Shown here: positions 17,307-26,695 of the stretch, one piece after another
Layout: each line of letters begins with the position of its first letter
Position numbering within the stretch: the stretch's first letter is position 1
Source: Paenibacillus mendelii
Lineage (GTDB): Bacteria; Bacillota; Bacilli; Paenibacillales; Paenibacillaceae
NCBI RefSeq assembly: GCF_024498075.1
Contig: NZ_JANHOF010000011.1
Span: forward strand, 124,001-188,000
Reading direction: 5' to 3'
DNA: 64,000 nucleotides
The notes under the pieces: model-generated
Database searches by the model: none
Seen by the model: the letters and a program-made list of their open reading frames with translations, nothing else
What the model was told of the DNA's origin: nothing
Made by a program: the position numbers and the translations under genes

Positions 17307-18737
17307 CTAACATACTCCCCGAATCGGTGCATACTCCACAGGGACCCACGCGACATTATGCGCCTGCTCAACTACGATGTTAGTTCCCTCAAAATGACAG
17401 CGGATCACCTGGCAGAACGGCTTCTCGACAAAGCGCACAGTCAGCTCTAACGTATCCGCATCCAGCCAGGTAAAGCATCCCGCAGCACGGCTTACCTCCT
17501 CTTGACTGAAACGGGTCTCTTTCTCCACCCATACACCGCGTCCAAAACGAATCAAGCATTCTTCCGAGAGGAAGCGAATTGTGACAATGGCTTCATGAGC
17601 TTCAAATCGTATCGAAATCGACTTCCATTGGTGTGGATTCTCAGCAAGTGAATACCGTTTGCTAAACAAGGACTCTTCTCGAGGGGAAGAGGCAGGCTGG
17701 AGTAACGGACGCAGCTGTAATTGCTTCACTTGAGCTTCCAGCTGTGAAGCGGCTGCCTCATCGATAGGAAGAGTGTTTGAATTCATTCCCGGCAACAGGT
17801 TCTCCCACACAAGGTTCAATACGCCCTGAAGCTCATTCGTGCCGCCCGTAATTGCAAGAACGGCATCCTGGTCCGGCATGACGATGCAGTACTGGCCGAA
17901 TGCCCCGTCCCCACGATAAATGCCCTGTCTACACCGCCAGAATTGGTAGCCATAGCCTTGTGCCCAATCACTTTCTCCCCCATCACCGTTGGATATATGC
18001 TTGGAGGTCGCCTCTTCTACCCATTGTGCAGGAAGAATCTGTTGTCCATGCCATTGGCCTTTATTCAAATACAATTGTCCAAACTTCGCAATATCCTCGG
18101 TCCGGATACTTAAACCCCAGCCCCCGACATGAATACCGCGTGGACAGCTCTCCCATGCTGCATCCTCGATTCCTAGCGGCTCAAACAACCGGGGCTGTAA
18201 ATAATCGAGCAGAGATTGCTTCGTCACTCGATTGAGAATCGCGGACAGCATGTAGGTTGCGGCACTGTTATACACAAAATGGGTGCCCGGCTCATATTCC
18301 ACCGGGGCTGCGAGAAAGCCTATGACCCAATTGCCGTCCTGCTCCTTCTTCATCCAATCCGTGACATCCTGCGCATGCCCGCTGCCCATCATTAGTAGAT
18401 GGCGAACCTGCATATCGGCTAAATGGGCAGAGATGTCCTCCGGTGTATCTTCCGGAAAGAAGGATACAACCCGATCAGTCAGAGATAGCAGCCCCTCCGC
18501 AGCCGCAAGTCCGATCGCGGTAGAGGTGAAGCTTTTACTGAGCGAGAACATCATATGCGGGAGGTTCGCTTCGTACGGCGACCACCAGCCTTCGGATATG
18601 ACATGGCCGTGTCTGACCAGCATGAAACTATGAAGCTCGAATCCCTTTTCGTGCACAGCATCCAGAAAATTGGATATAGCGCCGGAGGAGACTCCTTGCT
18701 CCTCAGGACGACTTCGTGGAAACGGATTGACTACCAT
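17307..18737 (-). CDS. Serine hydrolase, beta-lactamase class C family
   Basis: 476 residues without a signal peptide. The SxxK motif is 'SLSK' (about residue 68) and the Tyr motif is 'YNSA' (about 150), as in class C beta-lactamases, EstB esterases and D-amino acid peptidases; the C-terminal 130 residues form a separate beta domain. Lack of an export signal argues against cell-wall or antibiotic action and favours an intracellular esterase or amidase. Start ATG 18737 with AGAGGAG upstream. It follows the Rieske gene by 71 bp in the same direction and may share its transcript. Confidence 0.85.
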   Translation of the reverse strand: MVVNPFPRSRPEEQGVSSGAISNFLDAVHEKGFELHSFMLVRHGHVISEGWWSPYEANLPHMMFSLSKSFTSTAIGLAAAEGLLSLTDRVVSFFPEDTPEDISAHLADMQVRHLLMMGSGHAQDVTDWMKKEQDGNWVIGFLAAPVEYEPGTHFVYNSAATYMLSAILNRVTKQSLLDYLQPRLFEPLGIEDAAWESCPRGIHVGGWGLSIRTEDIAKFGQLYLNKGQWHGQQILPAQWVEEATSKHISNGDGGESDWAQGYGYQFWRCRQGIYRGDGAFGQYCIVMPDQDAVLAITGGTNELQGVLNLVWENLLPGMNSNTLPIDEAAASQLEAQVKQLQLRPLLQPASSPREESLFSKRYSLAENPHQWKSISIRFEAHEAIVTIRFLSEECLIRFGRGVWVEKETRFSQEEVSRAAGCFTWLDADTLELTVRFVEKPFCQVIRCHFEGTNIVVEQAHNVAWVPVEYAPIRGVC

Positions 18738-18808
18738 GTGTATACTCCTCTCAAAATGAAGAAAAAATGACTAATTTCAATACATCCCTGTTCTACTGCC
18801 AAGCGCCG

Positions 18809-20542
18809 CTATTCCTCGAACAGCCGTTCACCCCGGTGCAGCCTCCACGCGATTCGCGCTGTATGAGGAAGCTCACGGGCCGTCGGCGCATGAGCGGCCA
18901 AATAACGGGTGCAAGCAAGTAATATCGTCTCTTGCGCATGCATTGCGAATGTATCCGTTCGTGAATGCCATCCCTCGTATTCCATGACGGATGCTTCAAA
19001 CATCTGAAACGTATGAAAATCCGCATCCTCCCTCAAAAGTGCATGACCGAGCGTATTCCAGAGCTCATCTACCGAGCCCCCGCTTTGCATATAGTCGAAT
19101 ACCCATTGCGCGGCGGATGCAACCTGCTGCCGCTGATCCAGCATCGGCAGCAAATCATCGAGATTCGAGGATGGCGAGGCGGATATCGGTTTGGGCCGTG
19201 CTGCCGCAGGTACATTCAAGAATCGGTCGAGATAGATGCGCATGGCACCATGAAAGAGGGCTCGCGTAATTAAGGGCTCATTCGACTTATCCAATCGTGT
19301 GTGAACCGCATGGGCATACGTAAACGTGTGCAGCACGGCAACCCAATCACCAAAGTCGTTCTGTACATGAAACCGGACAATGCGTTCCGATGCTGCCAAG
19401 GCGATCAGCTGAGCCAGCTGTGAGGGCCGCATTCCGCCAATCAATAAATCCTTCAACATCGATATGGTTTGAAGAGGCTCATCGCTAAGCAGCTGTTCTA
19501 GAATAATTCCCTCATCCACTGCGATGTCAGACTGCGTAGGGTGCCCCTTAGCCAATACCTCTAAAGCTTCTTCAATGGGCTTGACTAATTGAATGGGAGC
19601 CTGCCATTGATGCTGCTCCTCGCTTCTTGCGGCTCTCCCCATCATGGGCACCAATGACGATAGTACGCTCTTGGCATGTTCCCCGCCCACAAGCTCTACG
19701 GCTTCGAACGCTTTATTATGAAAGTCGAACACATGACCGCCGTCCAAATAATAATGATCCGTTGCGGCAATAAGCATCAGATCTGACAGCTGCTCCATGC
19801 TGGATCCTTGATGGACCGCCGTTAACAGCACCTTCTCCGCACCTTGGGTATCCCGCACCTCGATGCAGCTCCGATACCATTTGGCCAGCCGTTCATATGG
19901 AACGCCCGATGAGGGCAATTCATCAAGCATATGCCGGGCTTCCCGTCCCGAGCTGTTCCTGGCCACATGCACCAGACCTTGATAAAGGGCTAGGATCTTA
20001 CCGGATTTGTCCAGCTTCGGAGCTATTCGAGCCATAGCAGTCAGGATTGTTAAGCCAGAATTCCAGCCAGGTCCGTTCGCAGTGCCGAACTCAATCCCGA
20101 TACGCGCAATATCAGACTCCGGGACACCCGCTTCCACCAAACCGACGACCGCTTTAGCAATGACGATTCCGATGTTCTGCGCGAGACCTGCATGCAAGCG
20201 GTCTTTATAGGTTTGAATGCCTCCTGCCGTGCTCGGTTTGGGGTTCACCCATACCACGTCATTCACGATCTTCACAGCGTGAGAGGGTACATCGTCCGCC
20301 CATGGATCCAGCGTACCGCCACTGCATATGTCAAACCGGGCATGATGCCAATGGCATGTTAATATGCCGTCGCATAAACTGCCCTTGTGCAGCGGAAAGC
20401 CCAGATGCGGACAACGATTGTCAACCGCATATACTCGATCTTCATAATAAAACACAGCGATTGCGCCTTTGATGACCGTGACGCCTTTCTCTTGAAGTTC
20501 TTCCAACGTACAAGCTTGAATCCAATCCAAACGATCGTTCAT
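18809..20542 (-). CDS. Rieske [2Fe-2S] protein with long C-terminal domain
   Basis: 577 residues from ATG 20542, chosen over the ATG at 20686 because AAAGGAGG precedes it and the N-terminus then starts at the Rieske fold. The cluster ligands are visible: 'CPHLG' (C-x-H) and 'CHWHH' (C-x-x-H) within the first 80 residues. The remaining 470 residues are mostly helical with His/Asp pairs such as 'ATDHYYLDGGHVFDFHNKAF' and are not a recognised oxygenase catalytic domain. It could be a self-contained redox enzyme. Neighbours do not explain its substrate. Confidence 0.8.
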   Translation of the reverse strand: MNDRLDWIQACTLEELQEKGVTVIKGAIAVFYYEDRVYAVDNRCPHLGFPLHKGSLCDGILTCHWHHARFDICSGGTLDPWADDVPSHAVKIVNDVVWVNPKPSTAGGIQTYKDRLHAGLAQNIGIVIAKAVVGLVEAGVPESDIARIGIEFGTANGPGWNSGLTILTAMARIAPKLDKSGKILALYQGLVHVARNSSGREARHMLDELPSSGVPYERLAKWYRSCIEVRDTQGAEKVLLTAVHQGSSMEQLSDLMLIAATDHYYLDGGHVFDFHNKAFEAVELVGGEHAKSVLSSLVPMMGRAARSEEQHQWQAPIQLVKPIEEALEVLAKGHPTQSDIAVDEGIILEQLLSDEPLQTISMLKDLLIGGMRPSQLAQLIALAASERIVRFHVQNDFGDWVAVLHTFTYAHAVHTRLDKSNEPLITRALFHGAMRIYLDRFLNVPAAARPKPISASPSSNLDDLLPMLDQRQQVASAAQWVFDYMQSGGSVDELWNTLGHALLREDADFHTFQMFEASVMEYEGWHSRTDTFAMHAQETILLACTRYLAAHAPTARELPHTARIAWRLHRGERLFEE

Positions 20543-20688
20543 CGCAAAATCCTCCTTTTGCTTGTCTCTCGTCGTTAAGGCTAAGCCCGTTGTCAGATTT
20601 ATACCGTGATCCTCTCGGGGATATTCCACACGAACCTGTGAAATCCTGCTGTTTGCCATAGAATACCTGGAAACATAGCTCAGCATAA

Positions 20689-20712
20689 GAAGCCTCGCGC
20701 GATGGAGGCTTC
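20689..20712. other. Inverted repeat upstream of Rieske gene
   Basis: Perfect 8-bp stem GAAGCCTC/GAGGCTTC with an 8-base loop. No U-run on either strand. It lies between the transporter terminator and the Rieske gene and could be a regulatory site or a leader hairpin. Confidence 0.45.
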
Positions 20713-20735
20713 ATGTGAACTCTTATAAATAGGAA

Positions 20736-20778
20736 AAAGCGGTTGAACAAGGCATTGCATCTGCCTGTCCAACCACTA
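20736..20778 (-). terminator. Terminator of the second sugar-transport operon
   Basis: Minus strand GGTTGGACAGGCA pairs with TGCCTTGTTCAACC (one mismatch, one bulge) and is followed by GCTTTTTCC. It lies 16 bases past the MalG-type stop codon. Confidence 0.75.
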
Positions 20779-20793
20779 CCGAGCAACGTTCAA

Positions 20794-21630
20794 TTAGCCT
20801 TTTACAGCCCCGGCGGTCACACCCTCAATAAATTTCTCCCTTGCGAACAAAAACACGATGAATAATGGAATAAAGGATAGGAAGGTAGCGGCCATGATTT
20901 CCCCCGACGTGTTCGAGCCGTATGTTTTCATCCCGGCAATTCCTACGGGTAAGGTTTGCATCTGGGCATCCGTCGTGATGATCAAGGGCCAGATCAAGCT
21001 GCCCCAGTTCCCGACAAAGTGAAAGATCGCCAATACGCCCAGCGAAGGACCGATGATCGGAAAAATGATTCGAAAAAAAATCCCATAATCGCCGCAGCCG
21101 TCTAATTTCGCAGACTCCTCCAGTTCCTTAGGCAGAACTTGTATAAACTGCCTCAGCAAGAAAACCCCGAAAGCGCTGGCGACCGTTGGTATGATCAGCC
21201 CCAGATAGGAATTTGTCCAGCCCAGCTTATCTACGATGAGATAGCTAGGAATTAAGCTGACAATTGAAGGCACCATCATGGTTGAGATAATGAGTACAAA
21301 CATGATGTTCTTCCCGGGAAACTCTCTTCTGGCAAACGCATATCCGGCAAGTGAACATACCAGGAGTGTAAGACCCGTACTAAGCCCCGCTACGATCAGA
21401 CTATTAAGAAACCACCTGCCAAAGGAAAAGGTTGTCCCGAAGAACAATTCGATGTAATTGGCAAAGTCGCCGTCATCTGGCCACAGCTTCGGCGGATAAG
21501 TCATCACATTCGTTGTTTGCCGGAAAGATGATACGAACAACAGCCAGATCGGGATTACAATCCCGCCGCTAATAACAACAAGCACGATATATTTTACAAT
21601 TGCAAGAATTCCAATCTTATCCCGCACCAT
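20794..21630 (-). CDS. Carbohydrate ABC transporter permease (MalG type)
   Basis: 278 residues with six predicted membrane helices; EAA loop 'EESAKLDGCGDYGIFFRIIF'. Typical 'VKG'-like C-terminus (GAVKG). It follows the MalF-type partner by 18 bp and ends the operon at a terminator. No dedicated ATPase gene is nearby, so it probably uses a shared MsmX-type ATPase. Confidence 0.93.
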   Translation of the reverse strand: MVRDKIGILAIVKYIVLVVISGGIVIPIWLLFVSSFRQTTNVMTYPPKLWPDDGDFANYIELFFGTTFSFGRWFLNSLIVAGLSTGLTLLVCSLAGYAFARREFPGKNIMFVLIISTMMVPSIVSLIPSYLIVDKLGWTNSYLGLIIPTVASAFGVFLLRQFIQVLPKELEESAKLDGCGDYGIFFRIIFPIIGPSLGVLAIFHFVGNWGSLIWPLIITTDAQMQTLPVGIAGMKTYGSNTSGEIMAATFLSFIPLFIVFLFAREKFIEGVTAGAVKG

Positions 21631-21648
21631 GATCCACCTCTACTCCCA

Positions 21649-22527
21649 CTAGTATTCCGTTTCTGATTTGAGAAGCTTCATTTGTATGAAGGAAATGAGC
21701 AAGACAAAGAGCAAGAATAGAATAGAAAGTGCGGCACCGAGTCCGATCTGATCATCCAGGAGCGTCACCCGATAGATTAAGAAGGCGATGCTTTCACTGC
21801 CTCTTAACGGGCCGCCGCCTGTTAGGATATAAATAGAATCATAGATTTGAAACATAAAGATCGTCGTCATGACAACGCCTAACAGAATCGCATTCTTAAT
21901 AAGCGGCAGCAAAATATGCCAAATTTCCTGCCACCAGGTTACTCCGTCGATTTTGGCTGCATCGAGATAGTCGGCAGGAATATTGCGCAAGGCCGCAATA
22001 TAGATGAAGGTGTAGAACGTGGCGCCCTTCCAGATTTCGAGAATGCCCACACCCAATTTAGACATGATTTTATCGCCGAACCAGTTGATTTCCGGTATTC
22101 CGAATAAAGCCAGCAAGTAATTCAGGGGACCCATTTTATCCAGTACATAGGCGAGAATCACGCCTGCCGCAGTCATCGAAATAATAATTGGGCTGAAAAA
22201 TACCGTTTCGAATATCGCATTCGTTCTGCTCTTGCGACGAATAAGGAGCGCAAGGGTAAGCGCGGTAATCTGACCAACTGGGATAATGACGATTGCATAA
22301 AAGAGGGAATTGTAAAAAGCGCTTAAGTACAAATCGGCATTCATAAACACCTTCTTGAAATTGTCCAGTCCGACAAACTTCAAGTTGTTCAGGTCCAGGA
22401 GTGTCCCTTGATAGAAACTCAACATAATGACGATCAGAAAGGGCAGGAAGGCAAATACAACCGCAATGAGCATATAGGGCAGAATGAACGAATAGGAAAT
22501 AAGCTGGCTTTTTAACCTCGCATTCAT
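21649..22527 (-). CDS. Carbohydrate ABC transporter permease (MalF type)
   Basis: 292 residues from ATG 22527, preferred over 22569 because GGAGATC lies upstream and the extension would run through the intercistronic stem-loop. EAA loop 'LDAAKIDGVTWWQEIWHILL'. Pairs with 20794-21630 and the binding protein at 22610-23893. Confidence 0.92.
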   Translation of the reverse strand: MNARLKSQLISYSFILPYMLIAVVFAFLPFLIVIMLSFYQGTLLDLNNLKFVGLDNFKKVFMNADLYLSAFYNSLFYAIVIIPVGQITALTLALLIRRKSRTNAIFETVFFSPIIISMTAAGVILAYVLDKMGPLNYLLALFGIPEINWFGDKIMSKLGVGILEIWKGATFYTFIYIAALRNIPADYLDAAKIDGVTWWQEIWHILLPLIKNAILLGVVMTTIFMFQIYDSIYILTGGGPLRGSESIAFLIYRVTLLDDQIGLGAALSILFLLFVLLISFIQMKLLKSETEY

Positions 22528-22565
22528 AAACGTGATCTCCTTCGTTTTCAACGAATAAAATGGCT

Positions 22566-22592
22566 GCAAGGTTGAGGGCTTCTCAACCTTGC
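22566..22592 (-). other. Intercistronic stem-loop after binding-protein gene
   Basis: Perfect 11-bp stem GCAAGGTTGAG/CTCAACCTTGC with a 5-base loop, 18 bases past the stop at 22610 and before the permease ribosome site. No U-run follows. Probably lowers downstream expression or protects the binding-protein message. Confidence 0.75.
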
Positions 22593-22609
22593 GGCATTTG
22601 CGATTGCGC

Positions 22610-23893
22610 TTACTGGGCCTCGTATTCTTTCACTGCATCCTTAATCGCGTCTTCAGGCGATTTAACGCCCCGAAATGCCGATTCTCTCATCATCTTGATA
22701 ATGTCCAGCAATTTACCGAACTTATCATTAGGGGTCCAGAGGATCATGCCTTCAATCGTTTTTTTCGCTTCTGCCATGACCTCGTCGCCAACGTACATAT
22801 CCGCGTTTGCCTCAGGCATCGGTGAGAAGAAACCTGCGGGTTCGAGATACATTTTCGCATTTTCCGGTGATGTCACATATTGAATGAACGTCCAAGCCTC
22901 ATCTTTATGCTTGGATGCTTCCGCAATGGCAAGTGACCCAATGCCTGCATAGGCTTCCCTCTGCTTAGCCGAATCGGCTGCCGGTCCTGCCGGATTGATG
23001 AAAGCTCCATAGTTCAGGTTCGGCGCATTGGTCTTGATGGTTCCCGTAAAACTCACCTGTGCGAAATACATGCCGATTTTGCCGTCATAGAAGGCTTGAT
23101 TCTCCTGCTCGGGCTTGCTGTAATAATCGATGGAAGGCGCAACTTTATATTTCGTTACCAGCTCGGTCAAGTAGGTAAATCCTTTGATGCCCTCCGGTGA
23201 ATCAATGCCGAGCTTGGATACATCTTTGTTATTGCCGGCATATAAGTCTGAGCCCGCTTGGCCCATGAATGCGACCGTATTTAAAGTATCCAACCCGCCG
23301 ATTCCCCACTGGTCAGGCCCTTTCGTAAGCTTCTTCGCCGCTTCCAGCAGCTCGTCCCAGGTTGTCGGAATCTCAATGTTTTCTTTCTCGAACAAATCTT
23401 TGTTGTAAAGCACGACGGAAGTACCGGCTAGAAACGGCATCGTGTAAACTTTCCCATCTACAGTAAGATAGTCCATAACGCTTTGGGAGTACTTGGTACG
23501 TTCTTCATTGGTAAAGTACGGGCCTAGATCTGCAAGTTTACCGTTTTTTGCAAATTTCACGAAATACTCGGACAGATAGGAGACATCCGGAGGACTGCTG
23601 CCTGCAAATGCAGCGGTGTACTTCTGATCCCAGCCATCCCATGGCGTCTCTAGAAACTCCACCTGAATATTGGGGTGAGCTGCTTCAAACTTCTTGATTA
23701 TGGTCGACCATACATCCTTCTCCGTCTTAATGTGCGGCGCTTTCCAGAACGTGATCTTCACCTTCTTGCCGCCATCCGTTTTTCCGTCCGATGCCTGATT
23801 GCTTGAACCATCATCCCCCTTGCTGCTGCAGCCGGCAATTACTCCCGTGACAAGAACACACATTAGCATCAACAAACCTAACTTCTTCAGCAT
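22610..23893 (-). CDS. Sugar-binding lipoprotein of ABC transporter
   Basis: 427 residues from ATG 23893 (GGGGG ribosome site; the GTG two codons earlier is less likely). Lipobox V-I-A-G-C with Cys22, a short Ser/Gly/Asp linker, then a family-1 binding domain ('VKITFWKAPHIKTEKDVWST', 'PPDVSYLSEYFVKFAKNGKL', 'GMYFAQVSFTGT'). Delivers substrate to the permeases at 20794-22527. The 244-bp gap upstream may contain its own promoter, but no convincing -35/-10 pair was found. Confidence 0.93.
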   Translation of the reverse strand: MLKKLGLLMLMCVLVTGVIAGCSSKGDDGSSNQASDGKTDGGKKVKITFWKAPHIKTEKDVWSTIIKKFEAAHPNIQVEFLETPWDGWDQKYTAAFAGSSPPDVSYLSEYFVKFAKNGKLADLGPYFTNEERTKYSQSVMDYLTVDGKVYTMPFLAGTSVVLYNKDLFEKENIEIPTTWDELLEAAKKLTKGPDQWGIGGLDTLNTVAFMGQAGSDLYAGNNKDVSKLGIDSPEGIKGFTYLTELVTKYKVAPSIDYYSKPEQENQAFYDGKIGMYFAQVSFTGTIKTNAPNLNYGAFINPAGPAADSAKQREAYAGIGSLAIAEASKHKDEAWTFIQYVTSPENAKMYLEPAGFFSPMPEANADMYVGDEVMAEAKKTIEGMILWTPNDKFGKLLDIIKMMRESAFRGVKSPEDAIKDAVKEYEAQ

Positions 23894-24137
23894 GTACACG
23901 CCCCCAAACGAAATTTGTATGTCAAACCACTATCTCCATGCGTATAGGTAGTTTGATACCTCATTCACAAGCTTTGATCCAGTCTTGCGCGTTGGGCTCG
24001 AATCTTGATTGTGTGGAATGCTTCAATTGTGCGAGTGTGCGAGGTTAGTCCATTGTTGTATGTAACCGGTTTCAATTATTCGATTCACGATCCGCAGCGA
24101 GTTATCCCAACTCCAAGATTCCATTGTTGATACTGTG
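23894..24137. other. Intergenic gap, no gene seen
   Basis: 244 bp between the isomerase stop and the binding-protein start. It contains an imperfect inverted repeat (TCAAACTACCTAT near ATAGTGGTTTGA on the minus strand, about 23930-23965) that could be an operator, but no clear promoter or coding frame. Confidence 0.4.
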
Positions 24138-25001
24138 TTAGTTTCCCCGGATCGCGATACCCAGTTTTTGCTCCACGAAGTCTCGACATATTTGCAAACT
24201 CTGATAAGGGGTGCTCGTGGATTGATCGATCTCTACTGTCAGCCAGCCTGTATAACCGATGTTGACCAATGCTTCAAGGATGGGCGGAAAATTGATTGTA
24301 CCGAGTCCGAGCTCGCAAAAAACCGGCAGAGCTTCATTGCCCAGAAGCATAGGGAAGTCTTCCACTCTAGCTTCTTTTGGCGTTAAATCCTTCAAATGCA
24401 CGTAGGCCACCCGGTCTTTATACTGGCTAATTATCGAAGCGGCATCCATGCCTGCACCAGTCAGATGTGCGGTATCAGGTGCGAAGTATACTTCAGGACC
24501 GCTTAACTCCATCAAGGCATGCAGCTCATTCTCATCCTGAATCTCCGTCCACAAATGGGGATGTACGCAGGATTTAACACCATATTCCAATGTGCGTTTG
24601 GCTGTTTCGTTGATCGTATCGGCCATCACTTGAATGTCAGCCAAGCTGCTCGGATTCTCCCTTGGTCCGCCGGGTCCAAGCACAATATAGCTGGAATCTG
24701 CTCCACACCTTGATAAAAGCTTCGCCAAGCGTATGTTATATGCGATAATGTCATCCTTTTTAGTCGGATCACCGAAACGGCGTCCCAGCTCTCCCGATGC
24801 TCCCCCATACAACCCGGTGATGGTCAGACCGAACCGGGCCAGCTCCTCCAACAATTGTTCTTCGCGGTTCTCATATTGCAGAGCAAATGCTGCCCATGGT
24901 TCGATGGCTTGATAGCCCAATTCTGAAGCTTCCTTCAACGCCCTATGATGGTCTTGTCCCCATGTGATTGCATGAACGGCAACTTTTCCTATGAAGTCCA
25001 T
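24138..25001 (-). CDS. Sugar phosphate isomerase/epimerase (xylose-isomerase-like TIM barrel)
   Basis: 287 residues of the AP-endonuclease-2/IolE-like TIM barrel family. Typical segments: 'HAITWGQDHHRALKEASELG' at the start, 'CVHPHLWTEIQ' (metal-binding His/Glu region), 'FAPDTAHLTGAG' and the terminal 'GWLTVEIDQS' with the last metal-ligand Glu. Such enzymes isomerise, epimerise or dehydrate sugars and inositols with a divalent metal. Start ATG 25001 with AAGGAG. It lies 61 bp after the DegT aminotransferase in a probable operon, suggesting work on the same imported sugar. Confidence 0.85.
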   Translation of the reverse strand: MDFIGKVAVHAITWGQDHHRALKEASELGYQAIEPWAAFALQYENREEQLLEELARFGLTITGLYGGASGELGRRFGDPTKKDDIIAYNIRLAKLLSRCGADSSYIVLGPGGPRENPSSLADIQVMADTINETAKRTLEYGVKSCVHPHLWTEIQDENELHALMELSGPEVYFAPDTAHLTGAGMDAASIISQYKDRVAYVHLKDLTPKEARVEDFPMLLGNEALPVFCELGLGTINFPPILEALVNIGYTGWLTVEIDQSTSTPYQSLQICRDFVEQKLGIAIRGN

Positions 25002-25062
25002 GTTTCGTCATCTCCTTCTCATGTTTTTCTTCAGCCAGACTGATCGCAGCCGCCTGCTCTTC

Positions 25063-26310
25063 TTATTGACGGGATGCTACTTTACGTATAGCGGTAATTA
25101 CATCGTCGCAATCTTCTTCCGTCATATTCTGGTGCAGCCCGATTGCTATCGCCCTGCTTAACAAATTGATTGTAGTGGGACACATATCTGCTGAATATTC
25201 CACATTGCCCTTATAACTGGCGCAGTTCCATGGATTATCATGAACAGAGGCCCCTCTCTTTTCCATCACGTAGGTCCAGTTTTTATAGATATGTCTGTCT
25301 GCGAATCCGTTGTTATCTATGGTCCCGTTAGGAATCCCTTCATGGGATAAGAGTGCCGAGAACTTCTTCGACTGCTCGATGGTTGGCAAATAAAAGATTA
25401 GGCTGTACGATACGTCGCCTTGCGGATCCGGAATGGACTGCAATTGAATCTGGGATAAATCTTGTATACCGTCCACGATCCTATTCTTCACGTTCTGCAA
25501 TTTGCTTACGAGCCCATTGATCCGTCGTGATTGGGCCAGCCCGACAGCAGCGTTCAATTCGCTCATACGGAAATTTTCGCCCGGGAACGCTTCGTAATTA
25601 TTCTTCATGTTGTCTCCCCAGTAGGCAAAGGCGGAATCGTGGTACACACTGCATCTGGCAAAGATCTTGTCATCCTGGGTAGCGACCATCCCGCCTTCTC
25701 CGGCAGTAATCAATTTGAATTGCTGAAAGCTGAAGCATCCCGCGTGCCCGATTGATCCAAGCGGCTTTCCTTTGTAGGATCCTCCATTGGCCTGGGCTAC
25801 ATCTTCAATGACGATCAATTGATGCCTCCGGGAAATTTCCATGATCTCATCCATCCGGGAAGGAACTCCCCTCATATGGACCGGTATGACGGCTTTCGTA
25901 TAAGGAGTTATCGCCGATTCGAAAGCTTTCGGATCCATGGTTAGACTATCGTCCACCTCCACGATGACCGGAACGGCGCGGGCGACCAGAACTGCGGATG
26001 CCGTGGCGATGTAGGTATAGGCAGGAATAATAACTTCATCTCCCGGTCCGATTCCTGCGCCGATTAGTGCGGCAATTAATGCGGATGTTCCGGCATTAAC
26101 CGCAAGACAATGCTTGACTCCAATTCTCTCCCGGTATAGGTCCTCCAATAACCGGGTTTCCGACTGCTCCAGACCAGAGTCGTAGAAACGAAATACACGC
26201 TTCTTGTCCAAGACCCGCATGACCAGCTCTTTCTCTTCATCACCGAATTCTTCCGTGCTCAAAGGACCGAATTCCCATGGCTTCACTCTTACTGGGCTGT
26301 TATTCAACAT
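25063..26310 (-). CDS. DegT/DnrJ/EryC1/StrS-family PLP aminotransferase
   Basis: 415 residues. PLP-dependent sugar aminotransferase family: substrate loop 'NAGTSALIAALIGAGIGPGD', Asp in 'VIEDVAQANGG' and the PLP lysine in 'FSFQQFKLITAGEGG' (about Lys199). These enzymes transaminate keto-sugars to amino sugars or, in some cases, act as dehydratases. Placed first in an operon with an isomerase and a sugar transporter, it may act on a keto-sugar from catabolism rather than on a nucleotide sugar; no nucleotide-sugar genes are nearby. Start ATG 26310 with AAGGAG. It is controlled by the promoter/operator at 26381-26427. Confidence 0.9.
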   Translation of the reverse strand: MLNNSPVRVKPWEFGPLSTEEFGDEEKELVMRVLDKKRVFRFYDSGLEQSETRLLEDLYRERIGVKHCLAVNAGTSALIAALIGAGIGPGDEVIIPAYTYIATASAVLVARAVPVIVEVDDSLTMDPKAFESAITPYTKAVIPVHMRGVPSRMDEIMEISRRHQLIVIEDVAQANGGSYKGKPLGSIGHAGCFSFQQFKLITAGEGGMVATQDDKIFARCSVYHDSAFAYWGDNMKNNYEAFPGENFRMSELNAAVGLAQSRRINGLVSKLQNVKNRIVDGIQDLSQIQLQSIPDPQGDVSYSLIFYLPTIEQSKKFSALLSHEGIPNGTIDNNGFADRHIYKNWTYVMEKRGASVHDNPWNCASYKGNVEYSADMCPTTINLLSRAIAIGLHQNMTEEDCDDVITAIRKVASRQ

Positions 26311-26380
26311 CGTTTCACTCCTTCAACGTAGTCATGGTTGTTTCTTCTGTCGGTAACCTTGTCAGGCAACGCTCACGGCC

Positions 26381-26400
26381 TTTTAATTTAACAATTAAAA
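26381..26400. promoter_or_regulatory. Probable ROK-regulator operator (20-bp inverted repeat)
   Basis: TTTTAATT-TAAC-AATTAAAA, perfect 8-bp arms around 4 bp, lying directly on the -10 and start-site region of the DegT promoter. An AT-rich inverted repeat of this layout suits a ROK/XylR-type repressor, and a ROK gene lies immediately upstream. Confidence 0.7.
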
Positions 26401-26427
26401 TATATCAGCAGTATCCATGTTTGTAAA
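26399..26427 (-). promoter_or_regulatory. Promoter of DegT-isomerase(-transporter) operon
   Basis: Minus strand TTTACA (26422-26427), 17-bp spacer, TATATT (26399-26404): five of six matches in both boxes. The inverted repeat at 26381-26400 overlaps its downstream edge, so a bound repressor would block initiation. Confidence 0.75.
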
Positions 26428-26600
26428 CCCTCTATTTTGAAGGTTAATGTATGATGTTATCAGTATGTTAAACTAATTTATGACGTTAATTTAATTAATA
26501 GACTGCATTGGCTTTACAGCACAAATAGCCGTTCGAGTCTGTCTCGACGGCCTTTGTATCCGAAATTCCAATTCGTTAGATTGAACATTAAAGAAAGGAG

Positions 26601-26635
26601 GCTCTGCTTGTACACGAGTGATTATCAAGCAGAGC
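26601..26635 (-). terminator. Terminator of ROK regulator gene
   Basis: Perfect 10-bp stem GCTCTGCTTG (26601-26610) with CAAGCAGAGC (26626-26635); on the minus strand it is followed by the pyrimidine-rich CTCCTTTCTTT. 60 bases beyond the ROK stop codon. Confidence 0.7.
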
Positions 26636-26695
26636 TGACCGTTATTTATGCTTCTGCAGCTCCTATTGTCGCAGTAAATTTGGTTATCCGATATG

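Noticed and set aside
20543..20686. Upstream start of the Rieske gene
   Set aside because: No ribosome site and the extra 48 residues precede the Rieske fold; ATG 20542 has AAAGGAGG.
23915..23935. TTGACA on the minus strand before the second binding protein
   Set aside because: No -10 box lies 16-18 bp downstream and it is too close to the start codon.
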